This document shows, one piece after another, positions 36,348-47,819 of a DNA stretch of 64,000 nt. The notes below the pieces were generated by a model. That model was not told where the DNA came from. It worked only from the letters and a program-made list of their open reading frames with translations, and did not search any database. A program made the position numbers and the translations under genes. The stretch spans positions 372,001 through 436,000 of the forward strand of contig BSBK01008830.1 in assembly GCA_027943335.1 (NCBI GenBank). Direction: 5' to 3'. This DNA is from Chamaecyparis obtusa (Eukaryota > Streptophyta > Pinopsida > Cupressales > Cupressaceae). How positions within the stretch are numbered: position 1 is the first letter of the stretch; each line of letters opens with the position of its first letter.

Positions 36348-39222
36348 TGTTATACACTAAGTTTGCACCCTTTCTTCAAACTCTCTTGGTCTTGATAACT
36401 TAGTATAACATGGGAATCATCTCCAGGTTGTGGGACCTATGCTAACTAAGATGAGACCTCCAGGTTCTAGGCTAGTTCCTCTTGGATAATCACCTTAATT
36501 TTCTCTTTGATAGGAAAGTAAATTCTTGAGGGAAAAAGGGATAGAAGGAATGCATGAAAGGGAAATAACTAAAATAAAACTATCCTATTAGGTGATACAC
36601 CAAAAATATGGTATGAATTACAGTATAGAGAATGAAATCAATGCACAAACTCAGGTCTAGGGGATCACAACTCATTGAATAGGTTTGCATCAGTATTTCA
36701 TAGAAGGGTCTGCAATAGAAAGAGGCTATTCAGGGAAAGAGAGAATTTCACAACAATAGCATTCGTAAGAATTTAGACATAATCTATAACCTACAAACAA
36801 ACATTCACCTCTGTAACTAGGTATAGGAATGAGACAGACTGTTAGGGGGTTGAAGTATACCCACAAGATCATTCAAATCAAATCATCCATCGGAATACAC
36901 ATGAATTGCAGAAAGAAAGAGGGATCAAGAACCCTAAGATATTACTAAAAATATACATATACTCAATTCATTAAGAGAAAATTCAAACAAGAAGGCATAG
37001 GGATAGAAAGAATGTCACAAAATACCTTTGCAATATCTAAACATCAATGAAAGCTTACAAACTGTAGAAAGTCAGAGGGCAAAAATAATGCCAAGGATAA
37101 CTCAGAAAGAAAATCTCTCTTTTACAATTGTAAACTCTTAGCTTCTAAAAGCTCCCAAAAATATTATATACATCTCCTTTTGCACACAGGCAAGAGAAAA
37201 AAATCTAATTAGGGTTACATAGATTTTCATAGAATAATAACCAGCCCTAATTCTATCAAGTCTGGTCATAAATGCATCTCTGAAAGTATCTTGGATAATC
37301 AGATCTTTGTACCTGCATGTCCATTTCATCACTACATCTACCTGCAGACAAGCTGCCTTGATCCATCTACCTCTCTGCAACTCAGCCTCACCATAACTGC
37401 TCAAATCTAGTACTTTAGATATTTTGAATTTAAAAAATATAAATGGTCACAGGTGGCACCAAGATTTTCTTTATCAATGGCTGATATTTGAACCTGATCT
37501 ATCTTTTAAAACATCGCTGTCAAATCAACCATTTTACCCAGGCACCACTTTGGATCTTAATCTTAACTCATCTGGTGAATCTGTGACTAAGGCTTTCATC
37601 TTAGGTTCTTCTTTCTCTTTAGTCACTGAATCTCCTGATCTTTTCGTTAACTCTAACCTGATCTAGTGATTATGCAACAAGTGTTGATCCTTACTTTGAT
37701 CTAATGGTGGTCACTGAGTTGGGAGAAGTCTTCAGCATATTCCTTCCAATTGAGTGATTGCCTGACTGAAGAGAAATCTCATAGTCACTGAATGAAAAGA
37801 ATATTCCCTCCTTCATTGGGTGATCACCCAACTGAGCTACAAACCTGGGCCCATCCTGCCACTTGTCATGATATTATTTGCTTGACTACAGACACCTTGG
37901 ATTATTTGGCATAGGACCCACCTGACAAGAAGTGTTGCATTGGAATGAAGATCAATGACCGTCGTTATATCGCAATACTAACCCTTGAGCACATTTCCTC
38001 AGTGGTATAACGATAGCCATAGATCATGCTCAAAATTTAACTGCTTTAGACTTGAGACCATGAAACATAATGGTAACCACTCGCTAGATTAGTGGATGTT
38101 AAGAACTTAACCACCAGGAATAGGAGATCTCATGAACATATAGTCACTTATTCGCTAAATAAAAACTTAACCATTTCAAAAATTGGAGACCTATTGACTG
38201 CATCTTTGAAAAACTGAGCCGACCCTGCCATGTGTCACTCTATCACTCGCTTCGACTGCCTTGTCAACTCTAACAACTACCAGTTGTTATGATAATGGCC
38301 CACCCTCCTTTAACCTTTCATCAAATAGTTGTTTCTATACCATAGCCTTAAACATCACACATCTTATTTGAGTGGTATAATGACAATTGTGGATCATGTC
38401 TGAACTTTAACTTGCCAGAATTGAGACCGCCAAACATAATAGTAACTGCTCACTAGATCACTGGATGTTAAGAACTTAACCATAGGGAATAAGAGATCTC
38501 ACAAACAACGCAGTCACTTAATCACTGAGTAAAATCTTAACCATCTCAAAAATTGGAGACCTAGTGACTGTCAACTTAACTTGATTCTCTTTTGACCAAG
38601 GTATATCTAGTGAATGACCGACTGAAGAAACTCAAAGTCGCGTGAACATTTGCTAACCCTAGGTTAACTCTTGTGACCTCCCGAATGAAGAGAAATCCTT
38701 AACTCAATGCTGACATGAGTTATAACTATAGTAAGGAAAATCACTTAGTCACCATATAGGAAAGAATATTGCCGACCTTGGGTTTCATTGAGAGATTTCT
38801 CGACTAAAGAGAAATCACTGGGTTGCTGAATGAAAATGGAATATTCCATGAAATTGGGAGATGAAGAGATAAAAGGTAGTTGCAAGATTAGGAGATAGAA
38901 AGGCATATTCTTTTCAACTTAAGAGATCTCGCGACCAACCGATTATAGAAAAGCACACATGCAAAATGAAGACTTAAGTGGCCGAAAAAAGGTAATGGCA
39001 AAATAGAATAGGCCATAGGGTTTTTAGTGTTTTGGCACCAATGGTCATATTTTTGAATTTAAATGACTTATCAGACCAGGGAGTTAAATAATTACAGAGA
39101 CTAGAGGAAAAGGTACAAAACCATGAAAATTTATCAAGGTGTTCAACATGGTTTAATGGAAATTGCTGGATAGAGCCCGACCTGTGGCCAAAATTGTATG
39201 GAAGGGGAAATTTTGGGTAACA
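36348..39222 (-). repeat. Element B 5' LTR (right copy)
   Basis: It is 2,875 bp, from TGTTATACACTAAG to GGGTAACA, followed by GTGAC at 39223-39227. It pairs with 16238-19076. Both carry the same U3-side repeat field, for example 'GAAGAGAAATCTCATAGTCACTGAATGA' near 37770. The frames 37138-37404 and 37424-37666 lie inside the LTR and have no recognised product. Confidence 0.9.
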
Positions 39223-39227
39223 GTGAC

Positions 39228-40390
39228 ATTAACATATAAGAATCCAAGATAGAAACAAGAAGACATACACAAATCTAAGATTGTAATTCAAGTGTATTCT
39301 CATTAAAACTTGTAGAATCAATACATTACCAAACAACAAAATGCTAGGAAACAAACCCTAAATCCAGGCTCTCCTTGTTCAATCTTTTACATTGACTATC
39401 AACATAACACCATCAACCACCTTAAAAATCAAAACAACTACAATATATACCACTAGTCATCTTGGAATTCCAAAAATCAGGATGCAACAAGCTTCGAATG
39501 ACTAGGGAAAGGGTTAGGGTTTTCATCCACCAAACCAACTAGATTTAATCAAGAATTTCTTACAGGGAAAAAAAAGAAAATCAAGAAACCTTGAGTGATT
39601 AGATCCAAGAATGATCTTCATTTATGATAATTCTTCTGACTTGTGTATGAAAGATCATGAATACACCATGTTTATCAATCTAATCACTTTACCTGCAACA
39701 TGCATTAAGAAACTTCCTTACCCACTCTCTATAGTACAGACCCTCTGCATCAATCATCATACTCTCTGGACCACACTACAACAGTTGACAAAATCATATC
39801 TACCAGATCCAACTGCTCAAGCATTGAATACCAATCCTTTTGTTGCTGAAACCCTTAATAATTTTTAAATCTGGAAGAAATGGCTACTTGCATGACACAA
39901 GATAGTAAATCAACAGTCAACATTCAAATCTAGACCTACTTTATATCATCACCGTCAGATCATCTCACTTTTCCTGGGCTTCATAGTTTAACTCTAATAG
40001 GAATCTTGGTTTACATTTTGCCCTTGTTGCATGGTCGCCAGTCATTTTATTTAACCTTAGTTACCTTTAGAGACTCAATGATTATAGTCTCGTAATCTCC
40101 CAGTCATCTCTTTAACCGCCAAAATTTTTAGAGATCACGCGACTGAAGAAATTCTAAGTCGTGAGACAAAATCACTAACTGCATCATTATCAAGAGACTA
40201 CATGACTGTAGGTAAACTAACTATCATGAAACCCTTTGACTTTATCTAGAGATTGCGCGACTGAGCAGCTACCTAAGATACATATTTTTCATTGTGAGAT
40301 CTGGCGACTATATTCTCATAGTTGTGGTAACTTTATTGACCTTCTAAAAATATTTAGAGTTCAGCCGACTTCAATACACATCTGGAGATC
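39228..40390 (-). repeat. Element C 3' LTR, second part
   Basis: After the GTGAC copy the C LTR resumes with ATTAACATATAAGAATCC. It is related at about 39440-39520 to the left-edge fragment at 1415-1495. From about 40040 it holds U3-type units such as 'GAGATCACGCGACTGAAGAAATTCTAAGTCGTGAGAC', an imperfect inverted repeat. The plus-strand frame at 39611-39868 is not supported as a gene. It is interrupted at 40390 by a solo LTR. Confidence 0.75.
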
Positions 40391-41242
40391 TGATGCAGGA
40401 GCACCTTGGGTGTAAGAGGAATCTTGCATCACCCAAAAATATTTTTGTTTTTGTATTCAATAAGGGCTATCTTGTGTAGAGCTGCTATTTATGGGAACTT
40501 GCTATTTTTAGTAAGTTGGTCATATGATCTCAGAATGTTCTAATTTTACATGTGGAGGTTCATCTTAGTCATATTAGCCTACCAGTAAAGTTCCATGGCT
40601 AGATCAGGTCTAGTTTTGAAGATATTGAAGATTTTCGGTATTGGCAGTAGGGTACAGAAACTTTGAACTTAGTTTTGAAGACTTTAGAGGCCTCAGATGA
40701 GGTCAAAAATTTGGATGACAGGCACTTGCGCCAATTAAGCCTGTAGAGAACTTCATGGCCTTTCCGAAATGGGGTTATAATAGTCAATCGGGTCAACTAG
40801 TGATGACTTATGGTCTTCGAAAGTAGGCCACCTGAAATGGCAGAAAATAATTTTCCTTCAAAATTTCTGTTCGGGTTTCAAAATTTATTTTGAGCTGACT
40901 TTGATGTAATAAATTGAAAAATAAAGTAATTGTAAGTTTGGTCAGCCCTTAGGGCTAAATTTTTGAAACCTTCTCAGGCGGTGGAAAATGTGTATATAAA
41001 GAAGGCCCATAGTGTTGTCTAGGGTAGTTCTAGGTAGTAGATCTGGGTATTGATTCGAGGCTTTGTCCTACATAATATTGTAAGGGAATGCCCATATGGC
41101 TTTGCATATTGTAATTCTAAAAGTTTGTAATTCCACATTTGTAGAGATAATACGAAGCCAATTTTCTGTTCTTGCATATTGTTGTTGTTGTTTCTCTATT
41201 TCTATTATGTGTTTGCGGTATTAAGGAGAGCACCCTTCATCA
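40391..41242 (+). mobile_element. Solo LTR inside the C LTR
   Basis: An 852-bp segment runs from TGATGCAGGAGCACC to GAGAGCACCCTTCATCA. It is flanked on both sides by AGATC (40386-40390 and 41243-41247). It has TG...CA ends with short imperfect inverted termini (TGATG.AGG) and one TATA box. There is no coding region and no second copy. The 5-bp duplication and promoter layout indicate a lone LTR left by recombination between the two LTRs of an element. The frame at 40599-40796 is not supported. Confidence 0.8.
40993..41000 (+). promoter_or_regulatory. TATA box of the solo LTR
   Basis: TATATAAA occurs in 'AATGTGTATATAAAGAAGGCCC', about 600 bp into the solo LTR. The TATA context and the T-rich stretch further downstream suit an LTR promoter directed to the right. 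Confidence 0.6.
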
Positions 41243-42485
41243 AGATCTAGCGACTAGAGAGAATCTTTTAATCATTGAAACTTTTTGACTTTTCAACTTT
41301 CTTTCTGAGATTAAATATCAGCCGTCGATCTCTACATTCCTTCATCCTACGATTCACATTAAGTCATGAGAACTTTTTTGACTTAACTATTTGATTCAGT
41401 GACCAGGAGATAATCATGTTGCTGAATCGCTTAATTGAAAACTTAATTACGGAGGTCAAACCATAATGTTAACCTTACTTAACCCATGCATATCTAGAGA
41501 CTTAGCGACAAAGAGATTTTTTGAGTCTCATAATCTTCTCTTTAACTAGGGTTATACCCTAAGAACATGCAACTAAGACAAATCTCTAAGTCATGGAAAG
41601 ATCTCTTTACCCTGGGTTACATCTGGAGACTAGAAACTTCCTTAGTCACTAGATCGCTGAATTTCTCTTTAAAACTCTGAGCATACTGAGATCAATGGAT
41701 ATCACATGATTGTGTAGGATAAACATCATGCATCTTTTTCTTGAGAATATACGACAACCATAGATCCTAACTGAACTTTAACTTACTCCATAAATTGAAG
41801 ACCTCGGGCCCACTGACAACTACCAACTCACTGTCCTGCAACGAATAGTCATCAGACACCTCAGCTCCATCTGACATCAGATCCACCTATATTATCTTTA
41901 TAAAATGGGCCTACCATCATGCAACTCAGTGACTAAAGAGAAGATACAAGCTGCTCCTAGAGTCGCTGAATGCCTAGGACTTAACTGCTAAAACCAAGAG
42001 ATCTCGCGACTGAGGCAAAATCCAAGTCGTTGAATGAAATCACTAACTGCCTAAGGAATAAGAGACTTGGAAAACACTCAGTTACAAGATCAATGAATCA
42101 AAAGCATAACCATCTAAGAACCTTGTGATCTAGTGACTGAAGACAAACCGCAGAGTCTCTGAAGGATAAAGAATATTCTTGTGGCTTAGAGAGACTGCGC
42201 AACTAAAGCATTTCAAAGAGTCATGGGAAAAAAGGAATATACTATTATTATTGGGAGATTAAGTGACTAACTGGGAGGGAAAAAGCACACATGCTTTTAT
42301 AAACACTTAAGTGACCTGAAAAGGTAATGAAAAATTAGAACCTGACCAAGACAAATTAGGGCTTTTCTCACCAACGGCTAGAAATATGAATTTAGACCTA
42401 GGGTTTTAAGGACTAGGGACATAGAAAAATATGCAGAGACCAGAGAAAAATTCATACAGTCATAAAATTTTTGTAGGTGCTAATA
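41243..42485 (-). repeat. Element C 3' LTR, third part (U3 side)
   Basis: The C LTR continues to about 42485, ending GTGCTAATA where N has GTACCAACA. It is full of the lineage's repeated words, such as 'GAGACTTAGCGAC', 'GATCTCGCGACTGAGG...CAAGTCGTTGAATGA' and 'GAGACTGCGCAACTAAAG'. The block at 42281-42320, 'AAAGCACACATGCTTTTATAAACACTTAAGTGACC', parallels the B LTR (18807-18835). The assembled C LTR would be close to 2.9 kb without its insertions. Confidence 0.75.
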
Positions 42486-42699
42486 GTGGCTCTTTTTGGG
42501 GATGCATGTCTGTTGTAGGCATGGCAAGGATTCTAGATCACTGGGAGAAGCAGACCACCTACTGGAAAAGGAAAAACCACAAAGAGCAAAAGGAAAAAAC
42601 CTTACAAACTAAGATGAAGTGAAATAGGGAGCAAGAACACCTCTACAAAATTTATAACATGTATAGACCTAACTACTATTCATGGAAAGAAAAATACCT
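42486..42699 (-). other. Element C 3' untranslated region and LTR junction
   Basis: GTGGCTCTTTTTGGGGATGC next to the LTR and GGAGAAGCAGACCACC (42546-42561) match element N. On the minus strand the run CCCCAAAAAGAGCCA lies directly before the LTR and may prime plus-strand synthesis. No gene is present; the plus-strand frame 42431-42622 spans the LTR edge and is not coding. Confidence 0.6.
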
Positions 42700-43735
42700 T
42701 CAATTGAAGTATTTTTTCAAGAATTGTCCATGAACTGGCAATTCTTGAATATCACCGTTTAGTTCTTTCACAATATAAGAATCTTGTCCCCATCTTTCAC
42801 AAATCAAATATGGTCCTAGCCATACTAGATCAAATTTTCCATGTTTCCCTTTATCTTCCAATCTAGCATTCCAGATTAATACCAAGTCATTAGGTTCAAA
42901 CTTCCTTTCAACAGTCTTTTTGTCATACAAATTTTTAACTTGCAATTGTAACTTGGCATTTTTTGAAGCTGATTCTCTTCTAGTTTCATCCAACCTAATG
43001 AGATCCTCAATTCTTAATTGCATTTCATCATCTATATCATCATCATATAATTGAACAAACTTATACATTTCCTATAAGTTATTTTGAGGCATCCTTGCAT
43101 GTATCCCATACACTAGTTCAAATGGTGCACAACCAATTGCCTTCTTCATAGTTACCCTGTTAGCCCATACAGCTAATGGTAACTTTGAATTCCATGCCCT
43201 TTTATTCTTATCAAGAATCCTCTTGAGGATTTTTATTAAACTCTTGTTAGATGATTATGCCTATCCATTTCCCTGTGGATGATAAGGTGAGGAGTATGAC
43301 ATCTGAATTCCAAAACCTTCATAGAATTCCTTGTATTCAATAGACCTGAAGCACATTGCATTATCACTGACTATCCTTTCAGGACAACCAAACCTTGTAA
43401 CAATATTATTCAATAAGAAATCAGTCACCACCTTGCTTGTTGCATTCCTTATAGGAATAGCCTCCATCCATTTTGTAAAATAATCAGTGGCAACTAAGAT
43501 CCAAGAGTGTCCCCCACTGGACTTGTTTGGGATTTCTCCTATAAAATCCACTCCCCATTGTTGGAATGGAGCTTGCACTTCAATTGGCCTCAAAGGTACA
43601 TTTCTAGAAAATTTGAGCTTACCAGAGAATCTTTGACAAGCATCACACTTTCTTACCAGTTGCTCTGCATCTTTGAATATTGTGGGCCACTAGAATCCTA
43701 CTCTTAGAATCTTTTGAGAAATAGTTTTTCCCATA
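42700..43735 (-). pseudogene. int: Element C integrase, broken
   Basis: The zinc-binding part is read near 43620-43720, with a CDACQRFSGKLKFSRNV-like stretch. The core (43593-43261) has the first Asp in QQWGVDFIGEIP, the second in RIVSDNAMCFRS, and 'YHPQGNG'. Immediately after NGxA the expected Q-A-E reads stop-A-stop, so the third catalytic residue is lost. The C-terminal part (43068-42700) has 'KKTVERKFEPNDLVLIWNAR', 'GKHGKFDLVWLGPYLICE' and 'LNGDIQELPVHGQFLKKYF', the GPY/F-type tail of gypsy integrases. The enzyme would have inserted the element; it is now dead. Confidence 0.92.
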
Positions 43736-45343
43736 TAATGTCCTCCACAACTCCCTCATACATTTCTTTCAACAACTTGTCAGCTTGATTTTCATCAACC
43801 CATTTCAAAAGTATGCAATCTAAATTTTTTCTATATAATTTTCATTTTATAATCACATACTTGATGGCTTGTAACTTCAATGTTCTTTTCTTATTGTCAT
43901 CCATCCCTACTAGACACCTCATGTTTCTCAAATAATAGATAACATCTTGATACTAGGTACAATCATCCATATCACAAGTATAATAAATCTCAGTCTGGTT
44001 TATCTGATTTGCATCAAGCTTGGATTGAGCCATCAGTTTTGCCAATCCTTGTCCTCTAACCAATTTGGTAATCTGGATGTCAATATTGAATTCTTGAATT
44101 CTATTTATCTATCTGCATCTCCTCCCAGACACCTCTTGCTGTGAAAAAATATCTTTTATTGCAGCACTTGGTACAAAAGTAATCACAATTGCTCCCATCA
44201 GATAGCATCTAAAAGCCTTGACAGCCTTCACCAGTGCATATGCTTGTTTTTCATTGATATCATATTTCAGTTCAGCAGCTTGCAAAGATTTACTAAAAAA
44301 TGCAATAGGCTTCTCATAAGCCTCATTATTCTTCTATAGCAAGACTGCAGCAACAGTATGAAAATATGCAAAAGAAAAGATGTGCATTGGGATATTGTAA
44401 TCAGGTGCTTTAAGCATAGGTGCATCTTTGATATCCTGCTTGATATTATAGAAAGCTTCATCAGGCTCACCCTCCCATTTGATAACAAATCCTTTCTTCA
44501 ACATCTTGGATATTGGCTTAGTAACCTCAGCAAAATTTGTCACAAATCTCCTCAAGAAATTTACCTGGCCAAAGAAAGATTGAATTCCCTTAACATTTTT
44601 TAGCTTATGAATTTTTTCAATAGCTGCCACCCTTTCTGTATCAATTCTTACTCCTTGCTTCCCAACTAAGTGGCCTAGCAACTTGCCTTCAGTCACACCA
44701 AATGCACATTTCCTTGGATTTAATGAAATGCCATGTTCCAAAGCTTTCACAAATATTTTCTCCAAATGAAAGAAGTGACCCTCTTCCCTCTTAGAATATG
44801 TAGTTAAATCATCTTGATAAACAACAAGGAAATCATCTATAAAATCTTCAAAGGCAACATCCATTGTCCTTTGAAAAGTTGCACCAGCATTTGTAAGACC
44901 AAAAGGCATCCTCACATAGACATAAGTCCCCCAAGGTGTAGTAAAAGTTGTTTTAAATTGTTCTGATTCTTTTACAATTACCTAATTATAGCCAAAAAAA
45001 CCATCCATCATAGACATCAAATCAAACCTAGTCACTCTTTACAACATAGCTTCCATATTAGGTAAGCAGTAGTTATCCTTCAAAGAAGAAATATTTAGAT
45101 TTTTGAAATCTACACATAATCTGATGTCTACATTCTTCTTCCTGATAGGAACCAAATTTGACACCCAAGAAGAATGCCTAATAGGCTTTATAATTCCAGC
45201 ATCTCTCAGCTTCATTAATTCTTCTTGCATTTTAGGTGCTAAGGTAGGATGTATAGGCCTTTGTTTTTGCCTAAAGGGTTTGGCATCTTCTTTCAAAGGA
45301 ATAATATGCTGGAACAAGTCTTCTCTATAAAATTTTAGGTCAT
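43736..45343 (-). pseudogene. pol: Element C reverse transcriptase and degenerate RNase H
   Basis: At 45317-45039 the RT N-terminal part shows 'FQHIIPLKEDAKPFRQKQRP', 'AGIIKPIRHSSWVSNLVPIR' and 'LCVDFKNLNISSLKDNYCLP'. At 44915-44334 come 'MPFGLTNAGATFQRTMDVAF' and the catalytic YQDD in VVYQDDLTTYSK, then 'CAFGVTEGKLLGHLVGKQG' and FFGQVNFLRRFV. The RNase H start reads 'MHIFSFAYFHTVAAVLL', with no Asp where T-D-A-S is usual. A tail with EFNIDIQITKLVRGQGL is read near 44050-44100. Element E interrupts the RT at its N-terminal FAWSY segment (TSD CATAT, 45344-45348). The phase matches gag and protease, as expected for one polyprotein. Confidence 0.92.
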
Positions 45344-45348
45344 CATAT

Positions 45349-46823
45349 TGTTGAACTACAACTGATTTGGAATCTGATTGAAGAATCTGTAATTAAAGAT
45401 CACTGAGGAGTTGTTGATTAGATATGTAATATGATTAAATCAGTATTATGTTGTCATTGATGTCAACTAGTTTGACAACACTTATCTCGTAAGTTACTAT
45501 ACCAAGACATCTGAAGAAAGGTGAAAAATATGAAGAACAAAGAAATCTACATGAGGAAAGATGTACGTGATAGATGAGGATAAGGAAAACATTGAGTAAC
45601 TTGTTGATGAGTCCATGACTTGATGATATGTTGCATTCATCTATGATGAAGTATAGAGCTGAAAGACACAAAGAAGTGTTGTCGGTAAATGAAGCATTTC
45701 TAGTATACACTGATGGAGTGTAGTGTATACTAATCATAGTATTAACTAAGCAGTATTCACCGATGCATTTCTTTGTTAACTGAGTGGAACAAAATGAATT
45801 AAATGATTAGTTTAGCTGATAAGATTGATGAGCTAGAAAGAGTATAACATTGAGGTAATAGATAATGTTTGTTACACAGATTGACGACTAAAAAAATTTA
45901 GGAAAGATCTAAAGGATGAGAATCAAACATGTTATTGACACAAGTGCCAAGAAAGTTTGAAGCGGAAAAATCTATGAATGTGGTTAAGTGGCAAAATCTG
46001 ATGGTGGAGAAGAAAATGATTTAATCGTTTATATAAGAGAAAAAAATTTCTTTATGAATGGATGCCGGAAGAAGTAGAAATTGCAAGAATATCATGTGAA
46101 AAAGGTTTTCATGCATTTTGATCATACTAGTTAGCAAGAACCGAGTTACAGAACAATTGCCAAGCTAAAGAGAGAAATTACCAACAGATAGTAAGTTGAT
46201 ACAGTATTGATTTTGAAGTGAAATATTGATCAAAAGGATTTGAATGGATTGAATATTGATCTGTAATCCACAATTGAATTTTTATTAAGATAGGTCATTT
46301 ACTGTTACATATTTAACCATTGTATATAGTCAAAATATCTTAATCAAGTGGACTCTGAAAGTCTTATGATGTATCATTCATAGAATGAACATTGTTATCC
46401 TATCAACCCCATAGTGAATGCTAGTTGGATGATAACTTCTAGTCTAAAATCCTCTAACAAGGTCACACCTGACAGTGTTTTTGTAAACCTTTAACAGGGT
46501 TGGGTCTTAACCAACCTCACTTCAGAAGAGTGAACAATTTTGGGTTGCCTGTCCTAGGTGGTTTTTCCCTTTACAAGGTTTCCATGTTAAATCTCTTGTG
46601 CTATGTATTGATTGTGATATTTTTTTTTTATCATTCTTTACATGTTACATGTTAGATTTGATCGGTAAATATTATGATATTAGAATGGTAATCAGTAAAA
46701 GCACAGACAGTGAAAGTTTTATTGTTTACCGACAAGCAGAAATTGAAGAAATAGTTTTGAATTATACATTTTGTATTGGGACACTGGATAACTGATTCAC
46801 CCCCCCTCTCAATTATTCTAACA
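45349..46823 (+). repeat. Element E 5' LTR (Ty1/copia)
   Basis: It is 1,475 bp, from TGTTGAACTACAAC to ATTATTCTAACA, after TSD CATAT (45344-45348). It pairs with 51582-53068. In the first 136 bp the copies differ at five sites, all transitions. The U5 end includes 'AACTGATTCACCCCCCCTCTCAATTATTC', shared in family with D and F. A TATA box is at 46030-46037. The opposite-strand frame 45435-45737 is a shadow. Confidence 0.93.
46030..46037 (+). promoter_or_regulatory. TATA box of element E 5' LTR
   Basis: TATATAAG in 'AATCGTTTATATAAGAGAA' is about 680 bp into the LTR. It is kept in the 3' LTR at 52275-52282. It would drive the genomic RNA of E to the right. Confidence 0.6.
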
Positions 46824-46825
46824 AT

Positions 46826-46837
46826 TGGTATCAGAGC
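46826..46837 (+). other. Primer-binding site of element E
   Basis: TGGTATCAGAGC, two bases after the LTR end, is the standard plant copia primer site complementary to the initiator tRNA-Met 3' end. It extends partly into CTTCG. Confidence 0.92.
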
Positions 46838-46887
46838 TTCGATTGCTTGAAACAAAGTTTTAAGGACTTAAGCATAAAGGTCTCAAG

Positions 46888-47738
46888 ATGTATAAGAGGG
46901 AAGTACCAAAACTGAACAAAGAGAACTTCACAGTATGGCAAAGTAGAATGAAGCTACACATATTTGGAATTGGGAACTCAGCACTAGATCTGATGGAGAA
47001 TGGCTACATACAACCGCCCATTGGTCCCTTAACTCTTGATCAACTAAAGGAAAAGCATGAACACAATGTTACTATGATGGAACTTGCTACTACCTATATT
47101 GACACTGAATTATAAGATATCAAGACATGCACGACTACTAAAGCAATGTGGGATAAATTAACACAAATATATAGTAGAGATCTGAATGTCAAAAGAGCCC
47201 AAGTTGAAAGTCTAAGAGGCAGATTTGATGATATGAGAATGAAAGAAGGTGAGAACATTGTCCAATATTCAAATAGACTCAAAGAGGTGGTACATGCTAT
47301 TAGAGATCTGATGGAGTAATTGATGATGAAACAATGATAAGCAAGATTCTTAGAAGTTGGCTACCAGTTTATGCAATCAGGATTTCTGCAATTCATGAAA
47401 CAAGAGCTATATCCAACCTTACTCTTGACACTCTAATTGATAAACTTACAACCTTTGAATTAAACAACTTTGATAATAGTGTTGTTCCTTCTATTGAATC
47501 CTCTTTCATGTCTTCTTTGAAGATTGGAAAGTCTAGTAGGAATAGTAAGAATTGTGATAGTGATGACAATACCGATGATGAACTTGATGAGCTTGAAGCA
47601 CTTATGGCCAGAAGATTGCCCAAAGGAAAAGGAAGGTATAAAGGCAAGCTACCTTTGGTATGCTTTAACTATAAAGAAATTGGTCATATCACTGCTAGAT
47701 GTCCTCAAAAGAAAGATGATGATAGATCCAAAGACTGA
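46888..47738 (+). pseudogene. gag: Element E gag, broken (Ty1/copia)
   Basis: The start at 46888 gives MYKREVPKLNKENFTVWQSR, then a copia-type capsid region: 'TYIDTEL', a stop at 47113-47115, then TTKAMWDKLTQIY and 'ENIVQYSNRLKEVVHAIRDL'. A frameshift near 47330 leads to 'LTLDTLIDKLTTFELNNF'. The zinc knuckle reads CFNYKEIGHITARC (about 47659-47702), so the second Cys of CX2CX4HX4C is a Tyr. An acidic segment with DSDDNTDDELDELEAL precedes it. Gag would form the particle. The stop, the shift and the lost zinc ligand show it is dead. Confidence 0.9.
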
Positions 47739-47819
47739 TCTGAAGGAAGCTATGGGAGAAGAGTCAACAAAGGCTACTGACACAACAACAGAGACAACCA
47801 AGATGAAAAAGGCAAAAAG

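Noticed and set aside
45435..45737. Minus-strand frames in both E LTRs (45435-45737 and 51668-51955)
   Set aside because: They lie inside LTRs, on the antisense strand, with no known motif.
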